Below are positions 48,598-59,822 of a stretch of 64,000 nt of DNA, piece after piece. Within the stretch, counting starts at the first letter, position 1. Each line of letters begins with the position of its first letter. Source of the DNA: Owenia fusiformis. Lineage: Eukaryota > Annelida > Polychaeta > Sabellida > Oweniidae. The notes beneath the pieces were generated by a model, which saw only the letters and a program-made list of their open reading frames with translations, was not told the origin of the DNA and made no database searches. Location of the stretch: NCBI GenBank assembly GCA_903813345.2, contig CAIIXF020000002.1, positions 2,954,001 through 3,018,000 on the forward strand. Direction: 5' to 3'. Position numbers and translations under genes: made by a program.

Positions 48598-50416
48598 TTA
48601 CCTGTTAATTGTCAAGCAAAAATATTTCTGTAGAAAAATTTCTAAAAAAATTCGTCTACACAGCAAAAATACGAACGCCGAAAAAAACGTACGCATTTCG
48701 TTCGGACTTTTCACGCGAATAACGTATATGTCACGCATTCCGTTCAGAATTTTTCGTACCTTTTCGTATTTTGTCGTTGTATACGGAGCCATTGTTGGGG
48801 CTTCCGTTGGCGTTGTATTCGAAGCCATTGTTGGGGCTTCCGTTAGCGTTGTATTCGAAGCCATTGTTGGGGCTTCCGTTGGCGTTGTATTCGAAGCCAT
48901 TGTTGGGGCTTCCGTTAGCGTTGTATTCGAAGCCATTGTTGGGGCTTCCGTTGGCGTTGTATTCGAAGCCATTGTTGGGGCTTCAGTTGGTATTGTAAAC
49001 GGGGCCATTGTTGTTAATGCTTTACAGTAGCACTTAACCTTTCGGCTGCAGTTTGGTTCTTCTGGACACATGCATTTTGTACCTTCTTCACATATACCCT
49101 TCGCTTTAAAGTCACCATTCTTTTTCACTTCTCCACATTTTTCACCCTCGCTTTTCTCTTTGCTGCTGCTACTACCGCTAGACTATAAGAAGAAATACAA
49201 TATACAGTTTTCATAAACGGTATATTTATGTTTGGACTCTGTGAATGTACGTTCGACCACACTCTACCGGAAGAAAGAATAGTAATAGTTTCTGAGAAGA
49301 ATGGTACCTGAGGGTATGTTAGTTTCAGATTGAATGAATTCTGTCTTGGTTTTCAAGTTAAGGCAGCAATTTCTGAAGTGCATTTTGTCTGAACGGCCTG
49401 AAATTTTAGTTATTTCAGGTTATCCTTATAAGAAGCATATCCTGTTTAACTCAAACGTATACGTGTGAATGGCACGTTAAAATTGATTGCATAAAAGTCA
49501 CAGCCATTTCCAGTGTTCTAACTTTTAGTCCTACAAGTATTACCCTGTGCGCAGTCTAGTTAAAAGCCGTGGACATTATATACATGTACAGCATGAAATA
49601 GCTAGATAAGTAAATTACATTGTGTTGTTTTAATGGCATGGATAATAGAGAAAATGAACATAAAATAGAGTTTCCATATTTATTACTTATTATTACCACC
49701 TTGCCGGGCCAGTTCTAGGGGTTTTAGTGCTAGTTTAGAAGGCGTTTATTTTACTATATCGACCTGAGAAATGTGTGACGTCATAGTGGTGGTCCATATG
49801 AACCGGTCTAGAACAAGGAGGATTGGCTCCCAGGATCGAAACTCGATATTTTCCAACAATGAAAACGTCGAAATGTCGTTATTTTCTGAAATTAAAACCG
49901 ACTATAAATTCAAAATAAACAGTTCAAAAGATTCGAACCAATATCTCGATCATTTCTTGTGAGTTTTGGAATTTTTCGTTTGGAAATAAGACCAAAATTC
50001 ACGATTTAAATGTTGAAGTGAACAAAATGGCGGCTGTTTGAATTCGAATTTTGTATTACGACATACCCATATATGGGACAGAATATCGGTGGTGCACTCT
50101 GGGAGCCAATCCTCCTTGGGTCTAGAATATATTCTGGACCGGCAATTTTCCCCGGGAAATTAGATATCGTTCAATGCGTAAGATTTTCTTGCTGTTTCAG
50201 TCCTGGTCGTTAACGCTGGTAATAATACTAATAACGTCATTTCTGCGAGCAATATAGTGAAATATTGGACCTTGGGCCTTCGGCCCTCGGTCCAATATTT
50301 CACTATATCGCCCTAAGAAATGACGTTATTGTACTATTAATACATCTCACCGAAACTACTACGGTCGCCAGCATTGCCAAAACAAACGCCTGGATAAAAC
50401 ACGTTTTCATCTTCAT
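48598..50416 (-). CDS. small secreted Cys-rich protein with Thr/Pro repeat tail (copy 2), two exons
   Basis: Exon 1 (50416-50351) encodes a 22-residue signal peptide starting MKMKTCFIQAFVL and ending VVVS at a TCG|GTGAGA donor, phase 0. Exon 2 (49182-48598) starts after a CTTATAG acceptor with the same Ser/Lys/Glu stretch and seven-cysteine domain as copy 1. It then has a mucin-like tail made of about seven copies of the 12-residue unit PTEAPTMASNTT (36-bp repeat), one variant ending MAPYTT, and a 57-residue end that is unlike the copy-1 ending. That end lies in repeat-like sequence (48500-48770), so the original stop has probably been replaced. The Thr-rich tail would be a candidate for O-glycosylation. 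Protein length is about 216 residues; the function is unknown. The intron holds the 305-bp MITE and a strong hairpin. Confidence 0.65.
48779..49000. repeat. 36-bp coding minisatellite, about six copies
   Basis: On the plus strand the unit reads GCCATTGTTGGGGCTTCCGT followed by TGGCGTTGTATTCGAA (36 bases). On the minus strand it encodes the 12-residue unit PTEAPTMASNTT of copy 2. Copy 1 has a single unit. The plus-strand frames over it are shadows. Confidence 0.95.
49814..50118. mobile_element. 305-bp MITE, copy B, with 9-bp target duplication
   Basis: The termini are the same as copy A: CAAGGAGGATTGGCTCCCAG and its inverted copy. GGTCTAGAA flanks both sides (49805-49813 and 50119-50127), a perfect 9-bp duplication different from that of copy A, so both are independent insertions. 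It lies in the intron of the copy-2 Cys-rich gene. Confidence 0.93.
50221..50340. repeat. strong near-perfect hairpin next to a splice donor
   Basis: ATAACGTCATTTCT, then AATATAGTGAAATATTGGAC, is followed across a GGGCCTTCGGCCC centre by its inverted copy ending AGAAATGACGTTAT. It lies in the copy-2 intron, ending about 10 bases from the exon-1 donor at 50350. It may be another MITE; a related TTTACTATATCGACCTGAGA stretch lies at about 49750. Confidence 0.8.
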
Positions 50417-50527
50417 TGCACTGAGTGTAGGCTACTCAAATCCGAAGTTAAATGCTGTAATAAAAAGGCATATATGAGGCTAAATAAACATAATTTCTCG
50501 ACGGCTAGAAGTCCCAAGATCTGATTA

Positions 50528-51463
50528 TACAGTGTGTCTAAAAAGGGCAACAAAAAAAACATTGCAAAATCACGAAATCATTAATAACTACATCAATTCC
50601 ATTTAGTTAACCTACCATGAAGCCATATATCTCCTCTTTCCAATGATATGTCATTCATTCATATGATACCATGGACCACTGAATAATCATTCATTTTGCA
50701 CTATGGTTCAATATCTGCTCTGGACCAAGTTTTAGGCATTTCACACTACGACAGAGAATCACAAATGATTCAAAAAGATGTGCCTGGAGAGAGAAGCGAA
50801 TATCCATGTGCAGAGAAATGATGGGCATGGAATGTAATCTTGCAAGAGTAATGTTTCATTAGATGGCATAAAATGACTGTGGCTTAATTGTTTCAATAAT
50901 GTCACTTCTTTATGTGTGACGTGTGATGAGCACATAAAGTAAAAAAAATATTTTTCCTAAGTAGAACTAAGTCTGAAATGCATGTTATTAAGTCTTGTGA
51001 CCATAAGTTAATCCTAATCTCATAACATAATGCTTTATCTGATTGCATAATAAGGATTAGTTGATTTAGGAAATTCCATAACTTGGCACAAAGGCATTTT
51101 CATCAATGTACGAAGAAATAATGATTATTCAGTGGTAAATGATCGGATATGAAAAAATGATATATCATTGGAAAGAGGAGGAGACTCGAGCTTCATGGTA
51201 GATTTAGTGAAATAGATATTATTATCCCAGCTCAGACCCCCCCCCCCCCCCCCCCCTTCCACCCCCTCTTCAACTTTTTCCCCGCTAGGCTAGAGTGCTT
51301 ATAATGCCAAAATGGTGATTAGCACTGAATATGCTCTCTTGTATTTAATATATTACACCATGTTGACTCGTACATCAATTTTATATAAATAAATAAAAAA
51401 ATTATCACTGGTTTTGACTTATTGCAATGTTTCTATCTGTTGCGTTTTTTGAGACGCACTGTA
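50528..51463. mobile_element. Tc1/mariner-like non-autonomous fold-back element
   Basis: The left end TACAGTGTGTCTAAAAAGGG and the inverted right end TACAGTGCGTCTCAAAAAAC match the Tc1/mariner style, with TA at both borders. Inner bases pair as well: CATGAAGCCATATATCTCCT near 50618 against GGAGACTCGAGCTTCATG near 51180, and TGATATGTCATTCATTC against GATATATCATTGG. There is no transposase frame. A 20-base C run lies at 51237-51256 inside it. Confidence 0.75.
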
Positions 51464-52679
51464 TATTCTACTTAGCATCATCTTTGTTAGCCATTTTTAA
51501 TTGTATATAAAATTAATTCTCAACAAGTGACATGGTATTTACAAAGTTGTATACAATATTTTTATTTCAATTCAATCTTGAAAAAGACTTGTGGATATAA
51601 ATCGAGAGTCTTGATATAATAAAACTGTTTTTCTCTAAATAAATAAATAAAGTTATTTGGAACTGTTATATAAACCATGGAGATGAACTTACATAGAAAC
51701 ACAGTTTTTTTGTTTTTGTTCAATAGACCACTTTAGGTTCATATATATTGAAATTAAATTAAATTACAATTGTAACATTTTAAGTAATTTAAGTGAATGA
51801 CCTACCTTTGTCTTTATTCAGATTTCTTCCCAAAATGTTTGAGTGTTGCTGAATGTTTACAGTTATTTAAACGATTTTTCTGTTTATTCAAATGATTTTG
51901 GGTCACAGCTTTGTGGATTAATTTAGTTGAAATCAATAGCGCCTACGTGGCCGGAGAGTTTTCAAATTTTGAATAACTCAAGAGGCGTCAGCTAAAAATT
52001 GTTGCCTGAATATGTAACAGGGACAGTAGGGCTGTATGCGCATTATGTTCATGACTGAAATCAACGAAGAAGATCATTTTCAAGACATTGCCATATCTTG
52101 GAAACCACCTCCTCTGGGAGGAGTAAATTACGAATCACGTGACTGTGACTGATAAGCAAAGATGTACATTAAATTCTGTAACAAATATTTGACGGATATT
52201 TCGAATACTGTCCTGCTTTCTCATTTACGAAAGGCTCATTCAATATTGCCAACCGTTCGGGAAAATACGGCATATGTACTAAATTGTACTCCAGTTATAT
52301 TTCTCAACTTTTGATCGGGTGATCCTCGGTGAAATTATATATCTTTTTATTTACTTTTTTATTTCAGAGAAGAAACATGTTGAAACATGCTAAATTATAT
52401 ATCTTTGCTGTTGAATATTGATTTTTTTCAATTTTCAATTGATTTTTTGAGTGCATTCACCTTGTTTCGGACTGAGCTAAGGGTGCCAAAGGCGGATTAA
52501 CGAATCAGGGAATCAGGGAGGAAAGAAGTAAATCAGTTATTACTTGTTAATATCTGACCAACCCTCGGGGTACCCATTAATAATTGTAACACAATTTGTA
52601 CTAATAATCTTACAAAATATTACAGGGGTCACGAGGAACATGGTTAGGTGTAATTGAAATACAGTTGAGAGGTTAAGCT
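51464..52679. other. no gene recognised
   Basis: AT-rich sequence with no protein-like frame, no clear splice-bounded exon and no element with clean ends. Confidence 0.4.
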
Positions 52680-53210
52680 TTGCATATATAATCGAAACTG
52701 AACCTGTACGTATCACTCGACCATATACAAATTCATGTAGCCTTCTCATATAAATAGCCCTTCAAATCCAGTGTTTGTTTAGACTACACCATAGCGTGTA
52801 ATGATTCTATAGAATGTCATTGATGCGGTTTTATAGCTGGTTTTCTAATACATATTTTAAACGAGCTCGTTTCGTAAGATTTTTGGCGCTAAATCATGCA
52901 TGACATACATCATCGTGTTCAGCAAGAATTCAACTGTGCATCGAAATCAAAATTGACAGCATAGTGTTCAATAGACACGAGTAAAATGGTTCCCGTTGAC
53001 CCAACGTCAAATTTCAAAATCTCCCGTTCTGACCCGAAACTCTGAAGCCGAAAGAGTATCTGATCGAAGTAGACTAAGCGCGTATAAAACTATGAGCGCT
53101 CGATACATTCCTTTGTTAATTTTTGTACTTTGCGTTCACGGTTACGTTGTGAAAAACATCGTTAGCTTAACCTCTCCACTGTCATTGGCTTCGCAATTCC
53201 ATAAAGCCCA
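52680..53210. repeat. diverged ~0.5-kb duplication, copy 1 (partner at 62285-62800)
   Basis: From the ATATATAATCGAAAC near 52685 to CGTTCACGGTTACGTTGTGA near 53131-53150, the sequence follows the 62285-62775 segment in order with about three-quarters of the bases recognisably conserved (for example AAACGAGCTCGTTTCGTAAG, ATCAAAATTG-x-CAGCATA, GAAGTAGACTAAG). Both copies carry a TATA-like ATAAATAG (52752, 62362) about 340 bases before a short signal-peptide-like frame. Confidence 0.8.
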
Positions 53211-53226
53211 GTACAGAGGGTGTTGA
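53092..53226 (+). CDS. possible signal-peptide exon or short secreted peptide (copy 1)
   Basis: The frame of 44 codons starts MSARYIPLLIFVLCVHGYVV, a good secretion-signal pattern (basic residue, hydrophobic core, small polar end). The paired segment at 62709-62798 keeps a homologous start, with LCVHGYVVK shared, but then a different, shorter end. Conservation of the start and divergence afterwards fits a first exon whose donor lies near the CACGGTTACG step, or two short relics. I cannot identify downstream exons. It could also be a non-coding repeat with a chance frame. Confidence 0.3.
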   Translation: MSARYIPLLIFVLCVHGYVVKNIVSLTSPLSLASQFHKAQYRGC

Positions 53227-55900
53227 TACAGTCCATTCGCCCTGCTTGGAATCGAGAAAACATCCTTTGAACTGTTAACTTTTGATACATGTACTACAGA
53301 TATTTTTCTGTGTATTTTTTACTAAATTCAGTATTTCATATCTGTCCATTTACAAGTTGTTTTTCTCAGTTTGGCACATTTGAAAAATCAATATTATCCG
53401 ATTTAAATAAAAAAAAAGTACAAACCAAGATATAATCAGTTTTAAATATGTATGCTTACTATATTTATAAGCTTAAAACATGAATCAAATAATATTTTTG
53501 AATTTTTCTGTCAAAATAAGCGGCTACAGATGCCGTCAAGGTATCATATTAGGTTAATTCCATATCGCGTGCATGTGGTGACTGACCTGTGTTTGAACCG
53601 TGTACTATGCATGGAGACTCCTACCAATTGGTTTGGAAACAATCACTCACTCACTGCACTCATTACACTCACTACACTCACTCTCTGTTAATCCCCGAGT
53701 TACATTTGCTCCGATTCATCAGCTGACGCTGTTCAAAATTGTATTCGATCAGTTTTGAACAAATTAAGATTAATTTTAAATTTGATTAAATTAACAAGAT
53801 CCGAGCAAATGTGACCAAGGAAGGATGAGCTCAAAACATAGCAAAAAGACAAATTATAAAACAAAACCTGGGGATATTGACCTATTATCGATTGTTTTGT
53901 GAAAAAATTGGTATCTCGAAACCCCAATAGTGTATCATCATGGACCTCTATCCGGGGCATCATACATACAAAGACACGATATTTTGACAAAGCTTTCACC
54001 GCTCAATTTGATAACGCTCTCCCCTGGATTGTACCCTGCGTGCAGAGTTTAATGAACGAATCTCTCTTTTAAGAAGTGAAGTCGAACGAATGCAAAGGGT
54101 ATCTGGATTGGCACGATATAAGTAATAACGTTAATTTGGAATTCAAAAGTAACTATACATTTATCACAAGTCCAATCATTTATACGTCAATGACTCAGAT
54201 TTTCTGTTCGCATAACCCAATTAAAATATGAGAAATGAAATACTTCATGTACGGAGAGTCACGAAATGTTATAACAATTCGAAAACTTGATGAAAAGAAT
54301 CAATTATTACATCAATTTGTAATGCTTTATTTAATATTCTCATTGTTTACGGTTGTTGTATAGATAAAAAAAAGCAAAACAAATCTTTGCAATAATATGA
54401 TGAGAGCCTTCAAAAACAACAACCGGCCATTCTTTACATAAACCGTACCATTGTCTTGTTATGTCTTCGGGAAACTACAATTGCAATTGCGGCGTCAACG
54501 TGATAGCCTGGGACTCGACTGTAGATGGAGATTTTGTATTTGTGTGATGCCCTGTTCATTCATTCCTGGGTTTCTCAGTTTTGTTTATTCACAAATTAAA
54601 ACAATTGGATATGCTATATGAAATATATTTTTTGAAGACATCATTTTGGTATTCATTATTATTCGTAATATTTAGCGGTCATTTTTATTGAAATAAAATA
54701 GATCAAAATGAAAAGTAGGTCAAATGACAAAAGTTGATAAGACATAATAAGACACGTCAAATTTAACATGGATCGGTATAACACATATAATCCAATATGA
54801 TAACTGAATATGCACAATTGAATGAGCATAGCAATTGCAATTGAACATGCAAGAAGCCAAACATTTGCAATGTTCTATGGAATGTATATCCCGGCTTTCA
54901 GACTTCAGTGAAAAATATTGATTTTATTATCAAACTTTTAGAAAGTAAGATACAAATAATTTGATTGCAGTACGCAATGCATATGACGTTTATGCATATG
55001 GGTTTATGAAGATTTCTTTTGACATTCATCACTAAAGTCTAATATCATTCGTATTATTTGGCAGTAATATTAATAAAAATAAATTAAATTGCAAAAGTAG
55101 GTCAACTCGCAAAAGTAGGTCAGATTACGAATATATAATGGATCAGTATAACCCCGAGTATGACAATGAAATGCAATGGACTGTTCACCTATGTGGGCCT
55201 GCAACAAAATGTTTTTGCTCTCATCAGCAATATTCTTTAATTGTCCATTATCAGAACAAAACCGTCGGCTTCGTCATGGATTGATTGTTATCTCTAAAAA
55301 CACTAAATATCAGAATTTTTACACACGCACACCGTTTTGCAAGTGCATTGTTATGACCTAGCTAGAACAACAGCGCTCAGTTTAACGAAATGATTTCATA
55401 CAGATGATATATTAAAAGCGTTAAACACTATTGATTGCGATCAATTATACATCAACAATGAAACCACCTTGCACGCATACATACATCATACCATGCATTG
55501 GTTTTTCATGAAATAAAGCCAGCCGCAAATCTACCAATAAACGAAAATAACATGAGAGGGCCTTAGGAATTAAAAAATTAAACTCTCCAGTTCGCAAAAA
55601 TGAAAAACTGTTGTTTTAATTTTAGAGATAATACGCCCCCTAATTTATCACTCTGGTACCCCAACGTGAGATCGAAATGGTGAAACTTTTCCACTTAATT
55701 GTGAAACCTGACAATTGTATGTAGAACATTTTCGTGTTGACGTGATTGTAATTCGGACTTCCAGATAATACTCGAACATTTCTAATGATTTATTCATAAA
55801 AGCAAGGGGCAATTTGCACAAACGCATTCAGTTACGTTTAGTTAGTCACGTAGAGTTGATGAAAATACAACATGATATTCTGCGCTAAAGATGGATGTGC
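53227..55900. other. no gene recognised; one diverged direct repeat
   Basis: About 170 bases around 54640-54800 recur in diverged order-preserving form around 55020-55170 (shared AATATTCGTAATATTTxGCxGT-like and AAAAGTAGGTCAA, TAACATGGATCxGTATAAC blocks). 53641-53688 is a short run of CACTCACT-like repeats. No protein-like frame is convincing. Confidence 0.45.
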
Positions 55901-55904
55901 AAAA

Positions 55905-55950
55905 GTTCGTCAACTCTAATGGGGATCGAACCTACGACCCCTCAAGTGAG
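55905..55950 (-). mobile_element. tRNA T-arm-like fragment (possible SINE relic)
   Basis: On the minus strand the sequence GGGGTCGTAGGTTCGATCCC has the form of a tRNA T-stem and loop, with the B-box GGTTCGATCC. No matching A-box half is evident. It lies in the codons upstream of the preferred start of the discoidin gene, which argues against the longer N-terminus. Confidence 0.4.
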
Positions 55951-55959
55951 ATATGGAAG

Positions 55960-58405
55960 ATGGGAGTTGTTTTAAATGCGATCGTCATTTTCTTTTTCTT
56001 TTTCAAAATTTCATTTGTCAAAACAGACAGCGTAAATGTAGCCATAGATCTTTCCAAACATCAGCCGCACATACTGTCGTACAAAAAACTCCCAAATGCC
56101 GAGAGACTGGGGAGTCCGTTGAAGACGCTGAAAGTTCTGACCAATACAAGATGTGAGGCAACCTGCTCTGCAATACCTGATATGTGCGACTCGTATAAAC
56201 TAAGACGAGTTAATGATGATACATTCAAATACTCGTGTGAGCTATTTGGCCCCTGCGTAGCACAACAGCCAACTAACTCGACATCTCTTGACGTTGATCA
56301 TTACGTAAGAGAAGGTAAGGTAGTCCTATGATACTATGACTAAAATATATTGAAATAATCATTATTAGACATTTTTTTAAAAAGAAAGTCCACTACGGAT
56401 TCAATCACACGTACTCAATGTGAAAACTTTTTTTCTGTTTTCTCGTTTTTGCAATTTAGCTTTTTAATAAACAGTAAGTTAAGATTTCTAGTCACTTAGA
56501 ACCCATATCCATCGAATTAAAATCGAGTAGGCATATAGAAAATCCCTTTGTCCGTCGGTCAGTTCGATATTGAAAAGTTCTTTGTCCGTCTGTCAGTTCG
56601 TTTGTCTGTCCAGGTGATAACTTCAATTTCAATAACTTCAATAACCATTTTTCGGCTTATAGTTCTGCCGCATTCCCATTTGGTTTCGGCCCGCTTCTCT
56701 TATCGAGGATACATTTCCGTTTATTATTTCGTTCTCTGGTTTTTCAACTATCGTTTGAGGTTCATATAACCCGAGACAATTATGTTGCCCCAAATGATTT
56801 TTTATAAATATACAGGATGTTATTTGGAGTCTGGATTGATATCGCCGGTCCCTGACTCGGCACTATCTGCCTCTTCAAGATTTAATGTAGATACGGACGC
56901 AGTTCGTTCGAGGCTGAATGATGTTGCATGGGCTGCGGGTATACGCAACACAAATCAGTGGATACAGGTATGAAGAAAATAAAAATAGATGCAGGACTAA
57001 ACGGGTTTTTCCATCTAAGTTGGGAAACAGAGCTCTCGATTAAATGAATCTGAATGGAAAACTTTTCAAAGTGTCTGATCAAATATAGAAGTTAGTTATA
57101 TCGAAGGCCGGCTTAAAGAGAAAACAAGGACCGTAGAAGACATTATACAGATTCCCATAACCTTTGCTAGGCTATCATTGCGCCCTTTAAGTCAGTGGCA
57201 TTAATTCTATTATTTGAAGCTATGTTAAATACGATTTCTATACGTCACATCTGTCACTTAAAATCGAGTTTGGATTTGTAAATTGAAAAAGTGGTCGTTT
57301 CCTTTTTCATTTAAACGATTCACTGCACATCTTAAGAAAATGGGCCGCGATTTTTGAAAAATCGCTAATCTGAGGTAAGGTGATAACGGAGTCAAGGGTC
57401 CCCCTAATGAGAGACCAATAGATCAAACAATATCTGGAAAAATCGTTTTTGAATGGACCATATTTCAAAATAATTAGTCGATTTAAGGATGAAATGAAAA
57501 AGGGACGCCTTCTTCGTGGTTCCATTTAAAAAGGCCGTCCTTTTCCACATCACGGTGTATTTCAAAATCATATTTTTTGTGCTGATCCCATTTAATCAAC
57601 ATTTAAGGTGGACTTCGGTTCAACAATGCGAGTGACGGGTGTTGGGACCAAAGGACGTCATTCAAATATCGTCTATTAATGGACCACGCTATATGACATT
57701 TCATACAGTTCTAATGGTACAACGTTCAAGTATTTAGACCGTGTAAGTAGTTGATCTATGTTAACATTACATTGACAGACATATTTTATGTCACCACCAC
57801 AAGTGGTGACATTTTGTTAAAGTCTCCAACGTTTATGTGGTCGGCGTTTTGCTGTGGACGTCTGTAACAAATGGCAGGTGGTGACATTTTGCATATCAAT
57901 GCCTTGTATATATAAGTTGTCACCACCGATTATTAAAACAAAAAAGTACCGTTGATACTTGGCTAACATGGTGTTGCTCAAAAGAAGAAAGTTAACAATA
58001 AAAAGCAGATTATTCATTTATTTATTTATTTAGACATATACATTTTAACAGTGGCACTCTTACAATAATGTGCATCTAATAGAAATATATTCATAGTGAC
58101 ATGTTGGTTTTAGCTCCCGATTCTGAATAGATAAAAATTGTGATTCGAAGCTAGTTCATTATATCTCATTATTCTAACATATTCTTTTATCTGGTTTTCC
58201 TTGTATCAATACATTTAATATACACGGTCATTTCTTCTTTTGATTTTGTTGTTTACAGCGATTTAGTGGCAACACTGACAGGCATACCCTCGTAAGACAT
58301 GATTTCCAAAGTCCTATTGTTGCGCGGAAAGTACGTCTTTCGCCTCAGTTGTGGTACATTTGGATGTCCCTAAGATGGGAACTTTACGGCTGCTGCTCCC
58401 CATAG
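55960..58405 (+). pseudogene. secreted PAN-like plus F5/8C (discoidin) protein gene, interrupted by one in-frame stop
   Basis: Four exons join in phase: 55960-56314, 56816-56967, 57608-57742 and 58259-58405 (stop TAG at 58403). The start at 55960 (MGVVLNAIVIFFFFF) gives a signal peptide; an ATG at 55891 would add 23 residues over a tRNA-like relic. Exon 1 then encodes a PAN/apple-like segment with cysteines in CEATC, MCDSYKL and CELFGPC. Exons 2-4 encode a discoidin domain: CYLESG, NQWIQVDFGS, TGVGTKGR, W-x-x-LYDISYSSNG, GNTDRHTLV, PIVARKVRL and SLRWELYGC, a carbohydrate- or membrane-binding fold found in extracellular proteins. In exon 3 the codon before WTTLYDISYS is TAA (57677-57679), where the family usually has Gln (QW). 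All other codons, phases and splice sites are intact, so this looks like a recent or polymorphic null allele, or a sequencing error. Read through the stop, the protein would have about 262 positions. Confidence 0.75.
57788..57927. mobile_element. short ATGTCACCACC-family element
   Basis: It begins with a hairpin ATGTCACCACCACAAGTGGT plus GACAT (57788-57812), has a second GGTGGTGACATT at about 57880 and a TTGTCACCACC at about 57918. These match the ends of the larger element at 39474-41062. It lies in the last intron of the discoidin gene. Confidence 0.6.
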
Positions 58406-58417
58406 ACATAAGACAGG

Positions 58418-58500
58418 TGCACTCGTGGTTCACTCATGGCACACTCGTGGTCCACTCGTGACTCACTCGTGGTTCACTCGTGGCTCACTCGTGGTTAATC
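58418..58500. repeat. short tandem repeat, unit about 10-11 bp (CACTCGTGGTT)
   Basis: About seven units of CACTCGTGGTT with variants CACTCATGGCA and CACTCGTGACT follow directly on the discoidin gene's stop codon, so they probably lie in its 3' untranslated region. Confidence 0.85.
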
Positions 58501-59613
58501 ATAGATGAAACCATGTTTGAGAGAGGTGTAGGAATCTTCATATGGATAATAACGGATCGGATAGGAAAGCACGTATCCAAAATATTTGGAATTCTATTAT
58601 AACCCAGACATATCCAAAAAGCTAAAAATTAATCTACTTTTCTTTAAAATACAATGATTTATGTGCTTGAACTAGTCCAGCAAAGCATGTGACAGTTGTC
58701 AGATTCTGAAATTGTAGAAGTGTTTTTATTTAGACTTAAATTAAATTATAATTGTCAACATCAGTACAGTAGCGAATAGGCCTAGAAGGACGAAACACGT
58801 TTTCATGTTACACAATTCAAAACTAATTATTAAAAAGACAACTTACATTAAGCTTAGTGAGAATAGAAAAAAATAGAATGAAACAGACAACTAGGGTTTG
58901 ATAAAGAGTTCACCTTGGAAATAACAGGAAAATTGTAAATTCCAAATGGTCAAAAGAATTGGAAATAGTACTGCCAATTGTTGATACGTCGCACGGGTTT
59001 TATTGGAAGACGAACTATATTCATCAGTGGTTGATGTCAGCTTATCTCAAGTTTCTTCTTGAACTGGCACACAGTTGAGATGTCAATTTTGAATTTGTGT
59101 GCAGTCTCAAGAACAACCTTTACATATGTAAGAACCCTACAGAACACAGATGATTTAAAACACATTCCGCTAGCTGAATATACTAATAATTAAAAAAGAT
59201 AGGCCCATGGGCGTTTTTTTTGAAAGAGGGCTGTATAATAGCGTTTTCTCCCTCTTTATAATGGCCACTGGCCAGTGGGTGTTAATTTCGAAGACTTCAA
59301 TTAACGCTCAATGTGCGAAAACATCTGAAAGGGATTGAACAAGAAAAACAGCAACACCACAGAGTAGCGTGCCTACCGAACGAATTCAAGTTACACAAAA
59401 ATCATCATATTTTAACTTATGTATTTTTACATGTTTCATTTTTAGACATTGATGACGAAGAGATTCTGTGCTTTAATATTGTGAAAACAGCTCAAGCGCA
59501 TCAACTTTCATTTTTTAGAAATATACATTTGAAGCTGCACTGTGAAATCAACTGTCAATATAGAGGAGTGCTTCGTTAGATATGTTAAATGTGTATCTAT
59601 TTTATTTTCTGTT

Positions 59614-59822
59614 GAGAGCGGGGTAAGACGGAACGCGGGGTGAGACGGAACGATGGATTTTTATTGAATAATTGTTTAAAAGAGGTTATTGAAGTAAACT
59701 TTTTTTGAAAATATATAAAGTGATCTTTCTGTTCAACCATAATTTTCTTGTCGGCTTCAACAAATACTTTAATAAAAAGCCATCGTTCCGTCTCACTCCG
59801 CGTTCCGTCTTACCCCGCTCTC
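59614..59822. mobile_element. 209-bp MITE with long GC-rich inverted ends
   Basis: The left end GAGAGCGGGGTAAGACGGAA (then CGCGGGGTGAGACGGAACGA) is matched inverted on the right by TCGTTCCGTCTCACTCCGCG and TTCCGTCTTACCCCGCTCTC, with one mismatch over about 43 bases. The AT-rich middle has no frame. Confidence 0.85.

Noticed and set aside
48578-49030. Plus-strand 150-codon Val/Ala/Gly-rich frame
   Set aside because: It is the antisense of the 36-bp coding repeat of the minus-strand Cys-rich gene.
53083-53089. TATAAAA as the promoter of the 53092 frame
   Set aside because: It is only three bases before the ATG and is not conserved in the duplicated copy; the ATAAATAG further upstream is conserved and better placed.
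55891-55959. N-terminal extension of the discoidin gene from the upstream ATG
   Set aside because: It would place a signal peptide in the interior and its codons overlap a tRNA T-arm-like relic; the ATG at 55960 gives a normal signal peptide.
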